DNA of 64,000 nucleotides from assembly GCF_022346925.1 (NCBI RefSeq), contig NZ_JAKRNJ010000001.1:372001-436000 (forward strand), in the 5' to 3' direction. Both the position numbers and the translations under genes were made by a program. Positions 1 to 7,799 of this stretch are shown piece after piece. Numbering within the stretch: position 1 is the first letter of the stretch; every line of letters begins with the position of its first letter. The notes beneath the pieces were generated by a model, which had not been told where the DNA came from, ran no database searches, and saw only the letters and a list, made by a program, of their open reading frames with translations. Origin of the DNA: Microvirga sp. ACRRW. Its GTDB lineage: Bacteria > Pseudomonadota > Alphaproteobacteria > Rhizobiales > Beijerinckiaceae.

Positions 1-385
1 TTCGTTTTGGGAATGTACCGATGGGGCGGATTCTCACAACGTGCCACCAATGGAGATCACACTTCATCGCAGAACAGGATCTCCGATACAAGTTTTGCCA
101 GCCGTTCCTTGGGACATCTCCTGTCTGCCGAAAGAACGCTATCGATATAAGGAACACAATCGTAATGTTGGCGCTGCAGGTGCCCAGGCATGGCGGGCTT
201 TCGTTCCGGGGATGCACTGTACTGCAAAAGCTTGTGGCAGGCTCAAAACCGGCGACAATTGAGCCTTTGGTGATACGCGATCAACGTAGGCAGGTGCAAG
301 GCAGCCAATGCCTTGCAACTGCCTTGGCTACGAGACAAAGATGTTGACACTGCCATCCCGCACTCCACTCGTGATGTGCCCAAAG
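1..385. other. Non-coding or decayed stretch at window edge
   Basis: No recognisable gene. Two short overlapping plus-strand frames exist (21..347 and 41..262), but neither has a familiar motif, a good ribosome binding site or the codon bias of the core genes. The DNA is less GC-rich than the rest of the window and lies in the remnant of an inserted element that ends at the tRNA-Lys. It is best read as decayed accessory sequence. Confidence 0.4.
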
Positions 386-571
386 CTATCGCGGTAGACG
401 CCAACCAGCGGCTCTTGCGTCAGCTTCTGAGCAGAACCACCGCTCACCCTTGGTCTCATTGATGGCAGTCTTTGCATATGCCTTCAATCCGGGCAGAAGA
501 TAGACATCGACGTATCCGCCTTCGTGTTTGAGGACGAACGAAAGCGCCCGCCCGAATGTCTGAGCGGTCAT
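386..571 (-). pseudogene. Chimeric fragment: lysozyme-like N-terminus joined to a sunset-domain C-terminus
   Basis: The 61-residue frame starts FGRALSFVLKHEGGYVD, the usual N-terminus of GH108/ZliS phage-type lysozymes, including the catalytic Glu of the HEGGY motif. The remainder of that enzyme is missing. From about residue 22 it continues VYLLPGLKAYAKT...GERWFCSEADARAAGW, the pattern of the small C-terminal 'sunset' domain found after thermonuclease-like domains. In that domain the first conserved Cys (LPGC) is here Leu. Two unrelated ends joined in one short frame point to a deletion product. Reading of both halves is from memory of the families; no function is expected. Confidence 0.5.
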
Positions 572-641
572 GGGTCGTCGTGATGTGGATATGAAAAAGC
601 CGCCCCGAAGAGCGGCTTAGATGGGGAAGATAAACTGTGCC

Positions 642-1703
642 TTATGGCGCTTCCAACAGTGCCCCGTGCAGCACAGCCTGCTCAGAGTGCCCGCGATCTC
701 GCCCGATCACAGTGACAGTTACTGGGCCGGATAGCCCCCTCACATCAACTGCACCGATAGTAGGGATGCGCGAATAGAGATCGATGATCTTCCCGGATGA
801 GGCATCCTTACCAGCCGTCACTTGAACAATTCCGGACCACGCATGGCGTCGGAACAACAGCGCCTCAAGCTTGTCTGCAACTACCGTCACGCTGGTACCC
901 TGCCCTTGAAGGATATGGTGATCGGACTTGCGCACGATGGGCCCCGCATAAGAAAAAATCGGGTCAGCAGGACGCGCGAGCACCTTCTGCATTTTGCTTT
1001 GCCGTTTTACTAAATTCTGCAGCCCCTCTTCGTTCGCCAACGCTGGAGCTCGTCGGGCTATGACGCAAAGATCCCAGCCTGACATGGGATAGACTTGGCC
1101 GACGTGGTAGTTGATGACCTCAAAGCCGGCCATCTCGGTCGCGTTCAGCCAGTCTTCAATGTCGAGATACAAAAGATGTTCGTCAGAGTCATCGAACCCG
1201 AAGGGTACCGCAAAGAATAACAGGCCTTCAGGGGTAAGCACCCGACTGATCTCATTGAAGGTCTGCGCGAGATCCGGCGAATGTTCCAGGCAGTGGGAGG
1301 AAAACACTACGTCGAAACCACCGGATGAGAACGGGAAGTGCGTGTTAGGGCCAACGGCCGCGTTGCTTGCTGGAAGACCATATCGCGGCAGCCATTCCTG
1401 AGCAGCTTCAACTAGTGCTGTCTCGATGTCGAGCAGATGATAGCGAACCTCACGCTCCTCTACGACGGCTCGCCAAATGCGCTCGATGGGCCAGCCCCCG
1501 CCGATGTCCAGCAGCCGAGCGCCACGTGGGATATAGACCAAAGCTTCCTGCCAGCGGGTCAAGTACGCTGTTTGGCGCTGCTCAACCAATGCACCACCGG
1601 AGATTGCCACCATTTTATCGAAGTCGGCCTTTTGGGCATCGTTCACGACATTAAGGGCGTCATGCGAGTTTACTGAGGAAAAGACTTTGTTAGAGGATGA
1701 CAT
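642..1703 (-). CDS. Class I SAM-dependent methyltransferase
   Basis: 353 residues. The N-terminal two thirds is a Rossmann-fold methyltransferase of the type 11 family: the SAM-binding glycine motif LLDIGGGWP (about residues 66-74), an acidic strand end (LLDIE), and motif FDVVFSSHCLEHSPD around residue 130, followed by EISRVLTPEGLLFFAVP. The last 130 residues are not recognisable and may be a second domain typical of surface-polysaccharide or lipid modification enzymes. The substrate cannot be told. It lies alone between fragments of mobile DNA, in lower-GC sequence than the core, so it is probably cargo of the element that ends at the tRNA-Lys. The ATG at 1703 is the first start and gives a complete domain. 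Confidence 0.75.
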   Translation of the reverse strand: MSSSNKVFSSVNSHDALNVVNDAQKADFDKMVAISGGALVEQRQTAYLTRWQEALVYIPRGARLLDIGGGWPIERIWRAVVEEREVRYHLLDIETALVEAAQEWLPRYGLPASNAAVGPNTHFPFSSGGFDVVFSSHCLEHSPDLAQTFNEISRVLTPEGLLFFAVPFGFDDSDEHLLYLDIEDWLNATEMAGFEVINYHVGQVYPMSGWDLCVIARRAPALANEEGLQNLVKRQSKMQKVLARPADPIFSYAGPIVRKSDHHILQGQGTSVTVVADKLEALLFRRHAWSGIVQVTAGKDASSGKIIDLYSRIPTIGAVDVRGLSGPVTVTVIGRDRGHSEQAVLHGALLEAP

Positions 1704-1782
1704 AACAGGGTGATCCTTGGGCTCGACAGTTTTTGTGTATCAGTATTCTATGCCTAAGGAAACCTGTCCCAATGCCTCAGAT

Positions 1783-2013
1783 CTAAGCTGCTAGCCCGGA
1801 CGCCTGCTCAATGAGCTCGTCCATCGTACGATCATCCACTCCCACGATCTGCATAGACATCGGCACAAGTATTTCGTTCCGATCAAAGATATCACCACGT
1901 TCGAGGACTTCTTCAGCAGCCGCCTTATGTAGTGGGTTCGATAGACCTGCAATAGCTGCTTGGACTGCACCGAACAGCGTCCCATCACGGTTGGCTCTAC
2001 CCTTCACGATCAT
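1783..2013 (-). CDS. Hypothetical protein, possibly truncated
   Basis: 76 residues, mostly helical and acidic, with no motif I recognise (contains AAEEVLERGDIFDRNEI and ends EQASGLAA). The frame stays open upstream of the first ATG, into sequence that on the opposite strand belongs to the recombinase remnant. The true N-terminus may therefore have been lost at a rearrangement junction near position 2010. Its position beside the broken integrase suggests accessory or phage origin. It could be a pseudogene. Confidence 0.35.
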   Translation of the reverse strand: MIVKGRANRDGTLFGAVQAAIAGLSNPLHKAAAEEVLERGDIFDRNEILVPMSMQIVGVDDRTMDELIEQASGLAA

Positions 2014-2350
2014 CTCACCGCGGCGAAGCGGAAAGCCATCACGTTCCTTACCAACACTGAGGGTAACCCGTGGACCTCAGACGGCTTCCGCGCATTATGG
2101 AGCAAGGCCTGCGAACAGGCTGGAATTGACGATGTGACCTTCCACGATATCCGCGGCTCTGCCGTCACGCGCTTGGCGCTGGCCGGCGCGAGCGTGCCTG
2201 AGATTGCATCACCCACGGCTACTCATTTGAAGGACGCAGAGGAAATTTTTGCAGACCCATTATTTGGGACGCGGTGTAAAGCTGGCAGAGGCCGCGATGC
2301 TCAAACATGAGAGGAAGGAAAACCGGACGAAGTCTGCAAACCGGATGTAG
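2011..2350 (+). pseudogene. Tyrosine recombinase (phage integrase) C-terminal remnant, frameshifted
   Basis: The plus frame reads TFLTNTEGNPWTSDGFRALW...FHDIRGSAVTRLALAGAS, which is the catalytic domain of a P4/lambda-type tyrosine recombinase, with the H-x-x-R box in FHDIRGSAVT. The next expected block (GHS-x-KDAE) is garbled to SPTATHLKDAEEI. A frameshift near 2248-2255 then moves the coding to another frame, which reads THYLGRGVKLAEAAMLKHERK with the catalytic Tyr region, and stops at 2350. The N-terminal half and first catalytic Arg are absent. It ends about 70 bp from the 3' end of tRNA-Lys, the usual place for the integrase of a tRNA-borne island. Confidence 0.75.
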
Positions 2351-2422
2351 AATGGCATGGACCGCCATGCGGTGAAGCCGTTCTGGGTCAGACTAAGTTG
2401 TCGGCGGATTTAGCGGTAAATT

Positions 2423-2498
<76 letters not shown>

Positions 2499-2598
2499 AT
2501 CGCCGAAGCGAATTCAGCGGCTAAGATCTCCGCTGAAGAGGCCGTGCGTGTAACAAACCGTACGGCCCCTGTCTAGCCCATTTGGAGAGTTTTTCTCC

Positions 2599-3456
2599 TT
2601 AAGCGGCAGATTTCGATTTTGACCGGTGATAACTCCCGTCACCTTGTGTCAAAACCCGGTCCTCGGGCTGGATTTGGCCGGGCTCGATCTCCCCCTGCCC
2701 CTCCAGCTCTTTCCACAGCGGGATCAGCTTGTCGACATCGAGGCTCGGCCAGGCTTCGACCCCGTCGAGCACGAAATAGGTCTCCTGGTAGTCGTCGATC
2801 CGGTAGAGGGTGCGCATGACGCGGCCGAGGTCGAAAGCGACCCGGTTGGGCGACGGGCTCTCCAGGGCAAAAATCGTCTCGCCCGGCGAGGAGGCGATGC
2901 CTGCTCCGACGATGCGCATGCCGTCCGGCGTCTGGGCGAGGCCGAATTCCACCGTGTACCAGTAGAGCCGCGCCAGATATTTCAGCGCCCCGTGCTCGGC
3001 TGCGACAAGCCCGGCCTTGCCGTAGGATTCGAGATAATCCGCATAGATCGGCTGCATGATGAGCGGCACATGGCCGAACACGTCATGGAAGATGTCCGGC
3101 TCCTCGATATAGTCGAGCTGCTCGGGCTTGCGGATCCAAAAGCCTGCCGGGAACTGGCGGTTCGCCAGCATGCGGAAGAAGGCGAGATCGGGGATCAGTC
3201 CGGGCACCGCCACAACCTCCCAGCCCGTGGCCGCCTTAAGGCGTTGGTTCATCACCCGGAAGTCGGGAATGCCCTCCTCGCCGATGCCGAGCCGGTCGAG
3301 GCCTTCCAGGAACTGGTCGGCGATGCGGCCCTTGAGGATCTCCCGCTGGCGCTTGGCGAGGGTGCTCCACGTTGCGTGATCCGTCTCGGTGTAGCTGTCA
3401 AAACCCTGATCACGCATGTACTCACGCGGGTCGTCGCTGCCGGTGGCGATATTCAT
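2599..3456 (-). CDS. phhA: Phenylalanine 4-hydroxylase
   Basis: 285 residues, the normal length for bacterial monomeric enzymes. It converts phenylalanine to tyrosine with tetrahydropterin, O2 and non-heme iron in the cytoplasm. The 2-His-1-Glu iron site is visible as H124 and H129 (PDIFHDVFGHVPL) and E170 (WYTVEFGL), and GFWIRKPEQLDYIEEPD is the conserved stretch before it. The N-terminal regulatory ACT domain of animal enzymes is absent, as usual. It is transcribed divergently from an Lrp/AsnC-type regulator across a 129 bp gap that carries repeated TGACC half-sites, so control by that regulator, perhaps in response to an aromatic amino acid, is likely. Confidence 0.95.
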   Translation of the reverse strand: MNIATGSDDPREYMRDQGFDSYTETDHATWSTLAKRQREILKGRIADQFLEGLDRLGIGEEGIPDFRVMNQRLKAATGWEVVAVPGLIPDLAFFRMLANRQFPAGFWIRKPEQLDYIEEPDIFHDVFGHVPLIMQPIYADYLESYGKAGLVAAEHGALKYLARLYWYTVEFGLAQTPDGMRIVGAGIASSPGETIFALESPSPNRVAFDLGRVMRTLYRIDDYQETYFVLDGVEAWPSLDVDKLIPLWKELEGQGEIEPGQIQPEDRVLTQGDGSYHRSKSKSAA

Positions 3457-3505
3457 GGCGTTTCCCTCGAAAAGTTATTGTGACGCAAGGGTAGCACTCA
3501 GATCG

Positions 3506-3561
3506 GGTCATTTTCCGACGGATATGACCTGGATAAGCACAAAGGCAGTCATAAAATGACC
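3506..3561. promoter_or_regulatory. Candidate operator cluster between phhA and the Lrp-type gene
   Basis: The half-site GGTCAT occurs at 3506-3511, its complement ATGACC at 3524-3529, and the palindrome GTCATaaaATGAC at 3548-3560, followed by C. Repeated and inverted half-sites in the spacer between a target and a divergent Lrp/AsnC gene are what such a regulator would bind. The site assignment is inference. Confidence 0.5.
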
Positions 3562-3585
3562 TGAAGGCCGCAATCTGAGGTTTCC

Positions 3586-4059
3586 ATGAAACGCCACCTA
3601 TCCCCCTCCGACCGCCGAATCCTGCGTGCCATTCAGGGGGATGGGCGCATTCCAAACTCCGCATTGGCGGAGAAGGTCGGTCTCGCGGCCTCCCCCTGCC
3701 TGAGACGCCTGAAGGCCCTGGAGGAGGATGGCATCATCGAGGGCTATAGGGCTCTGGTGAACCGCAAGGCCCTCGGCTTCGAGGTGGAAGCCTTCGTGTT
3801 CATCAAGCTGGAGCAATCAGAGCCCGGCTGGCGCACGCGCCTCGTGGATCGGCTGAAAGGCTATGAGGAGGTCATCGCCTGCCATGCCCTTGCCGGAGAA
3901 GTGGACATCATCGTCCATGCGGTGGCGCGGGATATCGAGAGCTTCGGCGAGTTCACCATGAACCGCCTGCTCACCCTGCCCGGCGTCGCGGACGTGCGCT
4001 CGAGCTTCGTGCTTTCGACCATCAAGCCGCAGAGTCCCGTGCCGGTGTTGGATCCTTGA
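3586..4059 (+). CDS. Lrp/AsnC family transcriptional regulator
   Basis: 157 residues. Residues 1-60 form the AsnC-type winged helix-turn-helix (LSPSDRRILRAIQGDGRIPNSALAEKVGLAASPCLRRLKALEEDGII). Residues 70-150 form the RAM/AsnC ligand-binding and oligomerisation domain ending in the typical LPGVADVRSSFVLSTIK. Members bind DNA as octamers and sense amino acids. The divergent arrangement with phhA suggests that it controls phenylalanine breakdown and its own gene. The ligand cannot be read from the sequence. Confidence 0.9.
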   Translation: MKRHLSPSDRRILRAIQGDGRIPNSALAEKVGLAASPCLRRLKALEEDGIIEGYRALVNRKALGFEVEAFVFIKLEQSEPGWRTRLVDRLKGYEEVIACHALAGEVDIIVHAVARDIESFGEFTMNRLLTLPGVADVRSSFVLSTIKPQSPVPVLDP

Positions 4060-4066
4060 AGCGGAC

Positions 4067-4723
4067 CTACAAAAGGGCGCCGAGATTATTGGCCCAATGA
4101 GCAGTTACAGCAGGCCAAAGGCTTCCACTGAAGTATCTGAGGCATCCGCAGACAAGGCCGATGAGAAAAACAGAGACAATGGTTGGAGCATTGAATGGGA
4201 GAGAGAGAATAAGCCAGCCGGGAAAATGGATTGTCAGGAACAGAGCGGCTGCCAATGGGATTGCATATCGAGCTTTCATCTGCTCGCTCAACCGCGTTTG
4301 AACGACACCTCGAAAGAGGAGTTCTTCAACGAACACACCAACGAGGCTCCACGCATAGCCTCCCAGCGAGAGTGCGGAGATACGGCCCAGAGGCACATCG
4401 ACCATATTCACTCGCAAAAAATTCCAGCCGAGAACCGATACGAAGGCTAGAAGCGAGAGGGCTATTGCTTTCGTCGAAACGGGCGTCACCCCAAGCCATC
4501 GCAAGGGGTGCCGAAGCTTTACCCAAAATGCGAAGGCTGCTGCAGCCGCAATCCAAAAGAAGGTGCGAAACCAAGGCCGCGCCCATTGGGGGAGCAATTC
4601 AAGCTTCCAAATGAGAACGACACACAAGGTCCAGGTCAGGAAGAAAGTTATCGTGAAGAGGGCAAGCCCGCCTCTCAATCCCTTGGCCTCTTTGCTGCGC
4701 GGCATGTCGACAGGCTCAATCAT
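4067..4723 (-). CDS. CPBP family intramembrane glutamic endopeptidase (CAAX-like)
   Basis: An integral membrane protein of about 218 residues. It has several hydrophobic segments (ALFTITFFLTWTLCVVLIW, FFWIAAAAAFAFW, ALSLLAFVSVLGWNFL, LAAALFLTIHF, IVSVFLIGLVCGCL). The CPBP/Abi motif 1 is seen as FVEELLFRGVVQ (EExxxR), with the second-motif His in LTIHFPGW and HWANN near the end. The family comprises intramembrane proteases and maturation or immunity proteins; the substrate is unknown. The open frame runs back into the leuA 3' end, past the leuA terminator, so the start is probably one of the ATGs at 4744, 4723 or 4708. I chose 4723; a GGAGG lies about 14 nt upstream, rather far. Confidence 0.75.
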   Translation of the reverse strand: MIEPVDMPRSKEAKGLRGGLALFTITFFLTWTLCVVLIWKLELLPQWARPWFRTFFWIAAAAAFAFWVKLRHPLRWLGVTPVSTKAIALSLLAFVSVLGWNFLRVNMVDVPLGRISALSLGGYAWSLVGVFVEELLFRGVVQTRLSEQMKARYAIPLAAALFLTIHFPGWLILSLPFNAPTIVSVFLIGLVCGCLRYFSGSLWPAVTAHWANNLGALL

Positions 4724-4748
4724 GAACGAAACATAAGCCTCCATATGA

Positions 4749-4771
4749 AAAGAGCCCGCTGAGCGGGCCCT
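4749..4771 (-). terminator. Intrinsic terminator of leuA
   Basis: On the minus strand GCCCGC-TCA-GCGGGC is followed by TCTTTTC, just after the leuA stop. It separates leuA from the CPBP protease gene. Confidence 0.7.
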
Positions 4772-4781
4772 GATCGGATGC

Positions 4782-6329
4782 TTATTCCGCCGCGTGCTGC
4801 GCATGCAGGCGAGCGCCTCGGCTCATGAGCTTGTTGAGCGCGCCGAGATAGGCCTGCGCGGAGGCAACCAGCGTGTCGGGATCGGCTGCGCGCGACGTCA
4901 CGCTGCGGCCATCGGCGGAGAGGCGCACCGACACTTCCGCCTGCGCGTCGGTTCCTTCCGTCACCGCATGCACTTGGTAGAGTTCCAGCACGGCCTCGTG
5001 CGGCACCAGCGCCTTGATGGCGTTGAATGTGGCGTCCACCGGGCCGTTGCCCTCCTGCTCCTCGATCACCGTGTTGCCGTCGACCTGCAGGCGCATGGTG
5101 GCGCGCTGCGGGCCGCGCGTGCCGGCGACGATGGAGAGCGAGACCAGCTTGATGCGGTCATGGGCAGTGGCGATGTTCTGATCGACCAGCGCCTCGATAT
5201 CCTCGTCGTAGACGTGCTTCTTGCGGTCTGCGAGATCCTTGAAGCGTTCGAACGCGTCCTGGAACTGGTTGTCGGAGAGGCTGTAGCCCAGCTCTTCCAG
5301 CTTGTTGCGGAAGGCCGCACGGCCCGAATGCTTGCCCATGACCAGCGAGGTCTTCGACACGCCGACGCTTTCCGGCGTCATGATCTCGTAGGTCTGCGCG
5401 TTCTTCAGCATGCCGTCCTGGTGGATGCCGCTTTCATGCGCGAAGGCGTTCCGGCCCACGATGGCCTTGTTGTACTGCACCGGGAAAGACGTCGCGGCGG
5501 AAGCAAGCTTTGACGCGCGCGTCAACATGGTGGCTTCGATACCCGTCTCGTATGGCAGCACATCGCCGCGCGTCTTGATCGCCATCACGACTTCTTCCAA
5601 AGCCGCGTTGCCCGCGCGCTCGCCGATGCCGTTGAGCGTGCATTCGATCTGGCGCGCGCCGCCTTCCAACGCTGCAAGCGAGTTCGCGACCGCGAGGCCC
5701 AGATCGTTGTGGCAATGGGCGGAGAAGATCGCCTTGTCCGCGTTCGGCACGCGCTCGCGCACCGCGCGGAACATAGCGCGGTATTCATCGGGCGTCGCAT
5801 AGCCCACCGTGTCGGGCAGGTTGATGGTGGTGGCGCCTGCCTTGATCGCGGCTTCCACGCAGCGGCACAGATAATCGATGGGCGTGCGCGTGGCGTCCAT
5901 GGCCGACCACTCGATGTCCTCGATCAGGTTACGCGCCTGCGTCACCGTGGTGGTGATGATCTCCAGCACTTCCTCTTCCGACTTGCGCATCTGATGCTGC
6001 AGGTGGATCGGCGAGGTGGAGACGAACGTGTGAATGCGCGGCTTCTTGGCGTGGCGCACAGCCTCGCCTGCACGGGCGATGTCCGCCGAGATCGCGCGGG
6101 CGAGACCGGCGACGGTGGCGTTCTTCACCTGCTGCGCGATCAGCGACACGGCTTCGAAATCGCCGTTGGAGGCAATGGGGAAGCCCGCCTCGATCACATC
6201 GACGCCCATGGTGTCGAGCAGGGCCGCGACTTCGAGCTTTTCTTCCAGCGTCATGGTCGCGCCGGGGCATTGCTCGCCGTCGCGCAGGGTGGTGTCGAAA
6301 ATCAATACGCGGTCTTTAGAGGCGGTCAT
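4782..6329 (-). CDS. leuA: 2-isopropylmalate synthase
   Basis: 515 residues, the usual size of long-form LeuA. It condenses acetyl-CoA with 2-oxoisovalerate, the first committed step of leucine synthesis. The N-terminal DRE-TIM barrel opens with [14 protein letters not shown] (acetyl-CoA and metal site). [18 protein letters not shown] (about residues 206-223) carries the metal-binding HxH. The C-terminal LeuA dimer domain, which holds the leucine feedback site, covers roughly residues 370-505 ([18 protein letters not shown]...). SD AAGGA precedes the ATG. Upstream lies a leucine-rich leader peptide and hairpin, so the gene is probably attenuated as well as feedback-inhibited. Confidence 0.96.
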   Translation of the reverse strand: MTASKDRVLIFDTTLRDGEQCPGATMTLEEKLEVAALLDTMGVDVIEAGFPIASNGDFEAVSLIAQQVKNATVAGLARAISADIARAGEAVRHAKKPRIHTFVSTSPIHLQHQMRKSEEEVLEIITTTVTQARNLIEDIEWSAMDATRTPIDYLCRCVEAAIKAGATTINLPDTVGYATPDEYRAMFRAVRERVPNADKAIFSAHCHNDLGLAVANSLAALEGGARQIECTLNGIGERAGNAALEEVVMAIKTRGDVLPYETGIEATMLTRASKLASAATSFPVQYNKAIVGRNAFAHESGIHQDGMLKNAQTYEIMTPESVGVSKTSLVMGKHSGRAAFRNKLEELGYSLSDNQFQDAFERFKDLADRKKHVYDEDIEALVDQNIATAHDRIKLVSLSIVAGTRGPQRATMRLQVDGNTVIEEQEGNGPVDATFNAIKALVPHEAVLELYQVHAVTEGTDAQAEVSVRLSADGRSVTSRAADPDTLVASAQAYLGALNKLMSRGARLHAQHAAE

Positions 6330-6408
6330 CGTGTCAGTCCTTCTCGGGAGGAGCGCTATCCTGGTCTTTCAATGCCGGGCGCTCGGAGGTTGTTCTTGAT
6401 TTTTAAGA

Positions 6409-6451
6409 CCCCTGAGAGCCCAGGCAACAATGCCCAGACGACCCTCAGGGG
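6409..6451 (-). promoter_or_regulatory. leuA leader hairpin (candidate attenuator)
   Basis: The arms CCCCTGAG (6451-6444) and CTCAGGGG (6416-6409) on the minus strand form an 8-bp stem enclosing an inner GGCA/TGCC hairpin. The 5' arm begins at the last codons of the leader peptide. The hairpin is followed by TCTTAAAAATC, a poor U-tract, so termination may be weak or factor-dependent. A second possible pairing, GGTCTT with AAGACC (about 6367-6373), would compete with it. Confidence 0.55.
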
Positions 6452-6540
6452 CGGCTAAGGAGAAGGAGGCCAAGGAGAAGCGCGCGGCCGGCCGCGGAAG
6501 CGGTGCCGTTCTTGTCAGCGCTGTGGGAGCCGATTGCCAT
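6445..6540 (-). CDS. leuL: Leucine-rich leader peptide of leuA
   Basis: A 31-codon frame too short for routine gene calling. It starts at ATG 6540 with GGAGG about 11 nt upstream, encodes MAIGSHSADKNGTASAAGRA, then LLLGLLLLSRP and a stop at 6445. Seven of eight consecutive codons (6480-6457) are leucine, all CTT or CTC or CTT-like, placed just before the hairpin that precedes leuA. This is the arrangement of ribosome-mediated attenuation: shortage of charged leucyl-tRNA stalls the ribosome and changes leader folding. The symbol follows the use of leuL in enterobacteria; homology of the peptide itself is not implied. Confidence 0.75.
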   Translation of the reverse strand: MAIGSHSADKNGTASAAGRALLLGLLLLSRP

Positions 6541-6593
6541 CGCTGCCCATTCCTCCAAAAGCCGCAGCTTAAGCCTGCGAACAACGGGCATGT

Positions 6594-6622
6594 TTGTAAC
6601 GGGGGAGCTTTCGAATGGCAAG
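6594..6622 (-). promoter_or_regulatory. Predicted sigma-70 promoter of the leuL-leuA transcript
   Basis: On the minus strand CTTGCC (6622-6617) and TTACAA (6599-6594) are separated by 17 bp, placing transcription start near 6587, about 45 nt ahead of the leader ATG. The -35 is one base off the alphaproteobacterial CTTGAC. Sequence match only. Confidence 0.4.
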
Positions 6623-6765
6623 CGCTTGAAACAAACGAAAAGCCCAGGCGCGACGATCGTATAGGAAAGTTCCTTGACCCTCAGGCTCTGGCCGGATGCG
6701 AAAACGCACTAAATCAGAGCAAGCTTGGCTTTTATCCAGCCCCCAGCCCAACGTGAGGTGATTTG

Positions 6766-7098
6766 ATGAAGAATGTGATCCGTGGCCTGTGCCTGACCGG
6801 CCTTGTGGCCCTGCCGCTTGCCGCCTGCAACCAGACGACGGCTTCCAACACGGCCTCCGCCAGCGCGAGCGCCACTCCTTCCGGCTTCCGCATGCCCGAG
6901 GGTTCCGGCTGCCAGGGCGAGATCGCCCGCTATCGGGCCGTGATGAGCAACGATCTCGCCATGGGCCATGTGGGCCAGTCGGTCTACAACCAGGTCGACC
7001 GGGAGATGGGACAGGCGGAGGCCGCCTGCGCCGCAGGGCGTGATGCGGAAGCCCAGCGCATGATCCGGGCGACGAAAGCCCGCCACGGTTATGTCTGA
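6766..7098 (+). CDS. Small predicted outer-membrane or periplasmic lipoprotein
   Basis: 110 residues. A lipoprotein signal is clear: KNVIRGLCLTGLVALPLAAC with lipobox LAAC (Cys about residue 21). It is followed by a Ser/Ala/Thr-rich linker and a helical acidic C-terminus with GCQGEIARYRAVM and AEAACAAGRDAEAQRMI, which resembles small periplasmic lysozyme-inhibitor-like or peptidoglycan-associated proteins of rhizobia but is not identifiable. AGGTGA lies 5 nt before the ATG at 6766. The 3' end overlaps the convergent NUDIX gene by 10 bp. Confidence 0.7.
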   Translation: MKNVIRGLCLTGLVALPLAACNQTTASNTASASASATPSGFRMPEGSGCQGEIARYRAVMSNDLAMGHVGQSVYNQVDREMGQAEAACAAGRDAEAQRMIRATKARHGYV

Positions 7099-7799
7099 GT
7101 AAAGACCGTCTCGAAGAAGGATTGCAGGAAGAGAGGCATCGTCTCCGGATCGATGTCCCTCACGCTGCGGACGATCCGCACGTCCTGCAATTCAGGCTCT
7201 GCTTCCCTGGCGATGTTGGCGCGGATCAAGCTTGCGCCCTCCTCCGCCGTCATCGGCAGCGTTACCATGCGCAGCAGCGCAATCGTCGGCCAGCGCTGGA
7301 CGATGATCCATTCGTCGTCGACATGGAACTGGCCTTCCTCGAGGCCGGTTTCCTCGATCAGCTCGCGGGTCAGGCTCGCAGCGAGATCGACGGTGCCGTC
7401 AGGCCTGAGATCGTCCAGATCGGGCGTTCCTGCCGCAAAGTAGACGCGCCCCGCATTCGCCGTATGCGCCGACATGACGCCGCAGATGAAAGCGCCGTCC
7501 GATCCGCGCAACGCTCCCATGGCGAAACCGTTGGCGATGCTTTTGTCTGGATAGCCGCTGTCGATCCAGGCGAGGAAATCCGCGTAGTCGGTTTCGAAAT
7601 ACGTGTTGCGGCAGAGATCCTGCTCGAACTCCAGATTGCTGAGCAGCAGCACCCGCCCATTGAACATCTTAGGCTTGTCCGCGATGCGGCGTGCCCAGTT
7701 CCCCTCGATGAGCGAGCGGTTTCGCTCGGCCCAAGGCCATTCCGCAGGCACGCATTTCGCTTCGACGCGCGACACGCGCTTAATGAGAATCTCCGACAT
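7089..7799 (-). CDS. NUDIX-domain hydrolase
   Basis: About 236 residues. The Nudix helix is visible as SLTRELIEETGL (REx2EE core, around residues 140-152). The spacing of the upstream Gly is looser than the canonical GX5EX7REUXEEXGU motif, so catalysis and substrate are uncertain. The N-terminal half (VLLLSNLEFEQDLCRNTYFETDYADFLAW) is typical of a rhizobial family annotated only as NUDIX. It is the last gene of a pdxY-phzF-nudix unit; its ATG overlaps the phzF stop (TGATG), which implies translational coupling. A GTG three bases earlier is an alternative start. Confidence 0.8.
   Translation of the reverse strand: MSEILIKRVSRVEAKCVPAEWPWAERNRSLIEGNWARRIADKPKMFNGRVLLLSNLEFEQDLCRNTYFETDYADFLAWIDSGYPDKSIANGFAMGALRGSDGAFICGVMSAHTANAGRVYFAAGTPDLDDLRPDGTVDLAASLTRELIEETGLEEGQFHVDDEWIIVQRWPTIALLRMVTLPMTAEEGASLIRANIAREAEPELQDVRIVRSVRDIDPETMPLFLQSFFETVFTQT

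Noticed and set aside
330-430. Alternative minus frame reading PLVGVYRDSFGHITSGVRDG beside the sunset-like fragment
   Set aside because: It looks protein-like but overlaps the better supported GERWFCSEADARAAGW frame and has no start; probably coincidence in decayed DNA.
2626-3483. 285-codon open frame on the plus strand opposite phhA
   Set aside because: It mirrors phhA, which has full iron-site and fold motifs; long antisense frames are common in GC-rich coding DNA.
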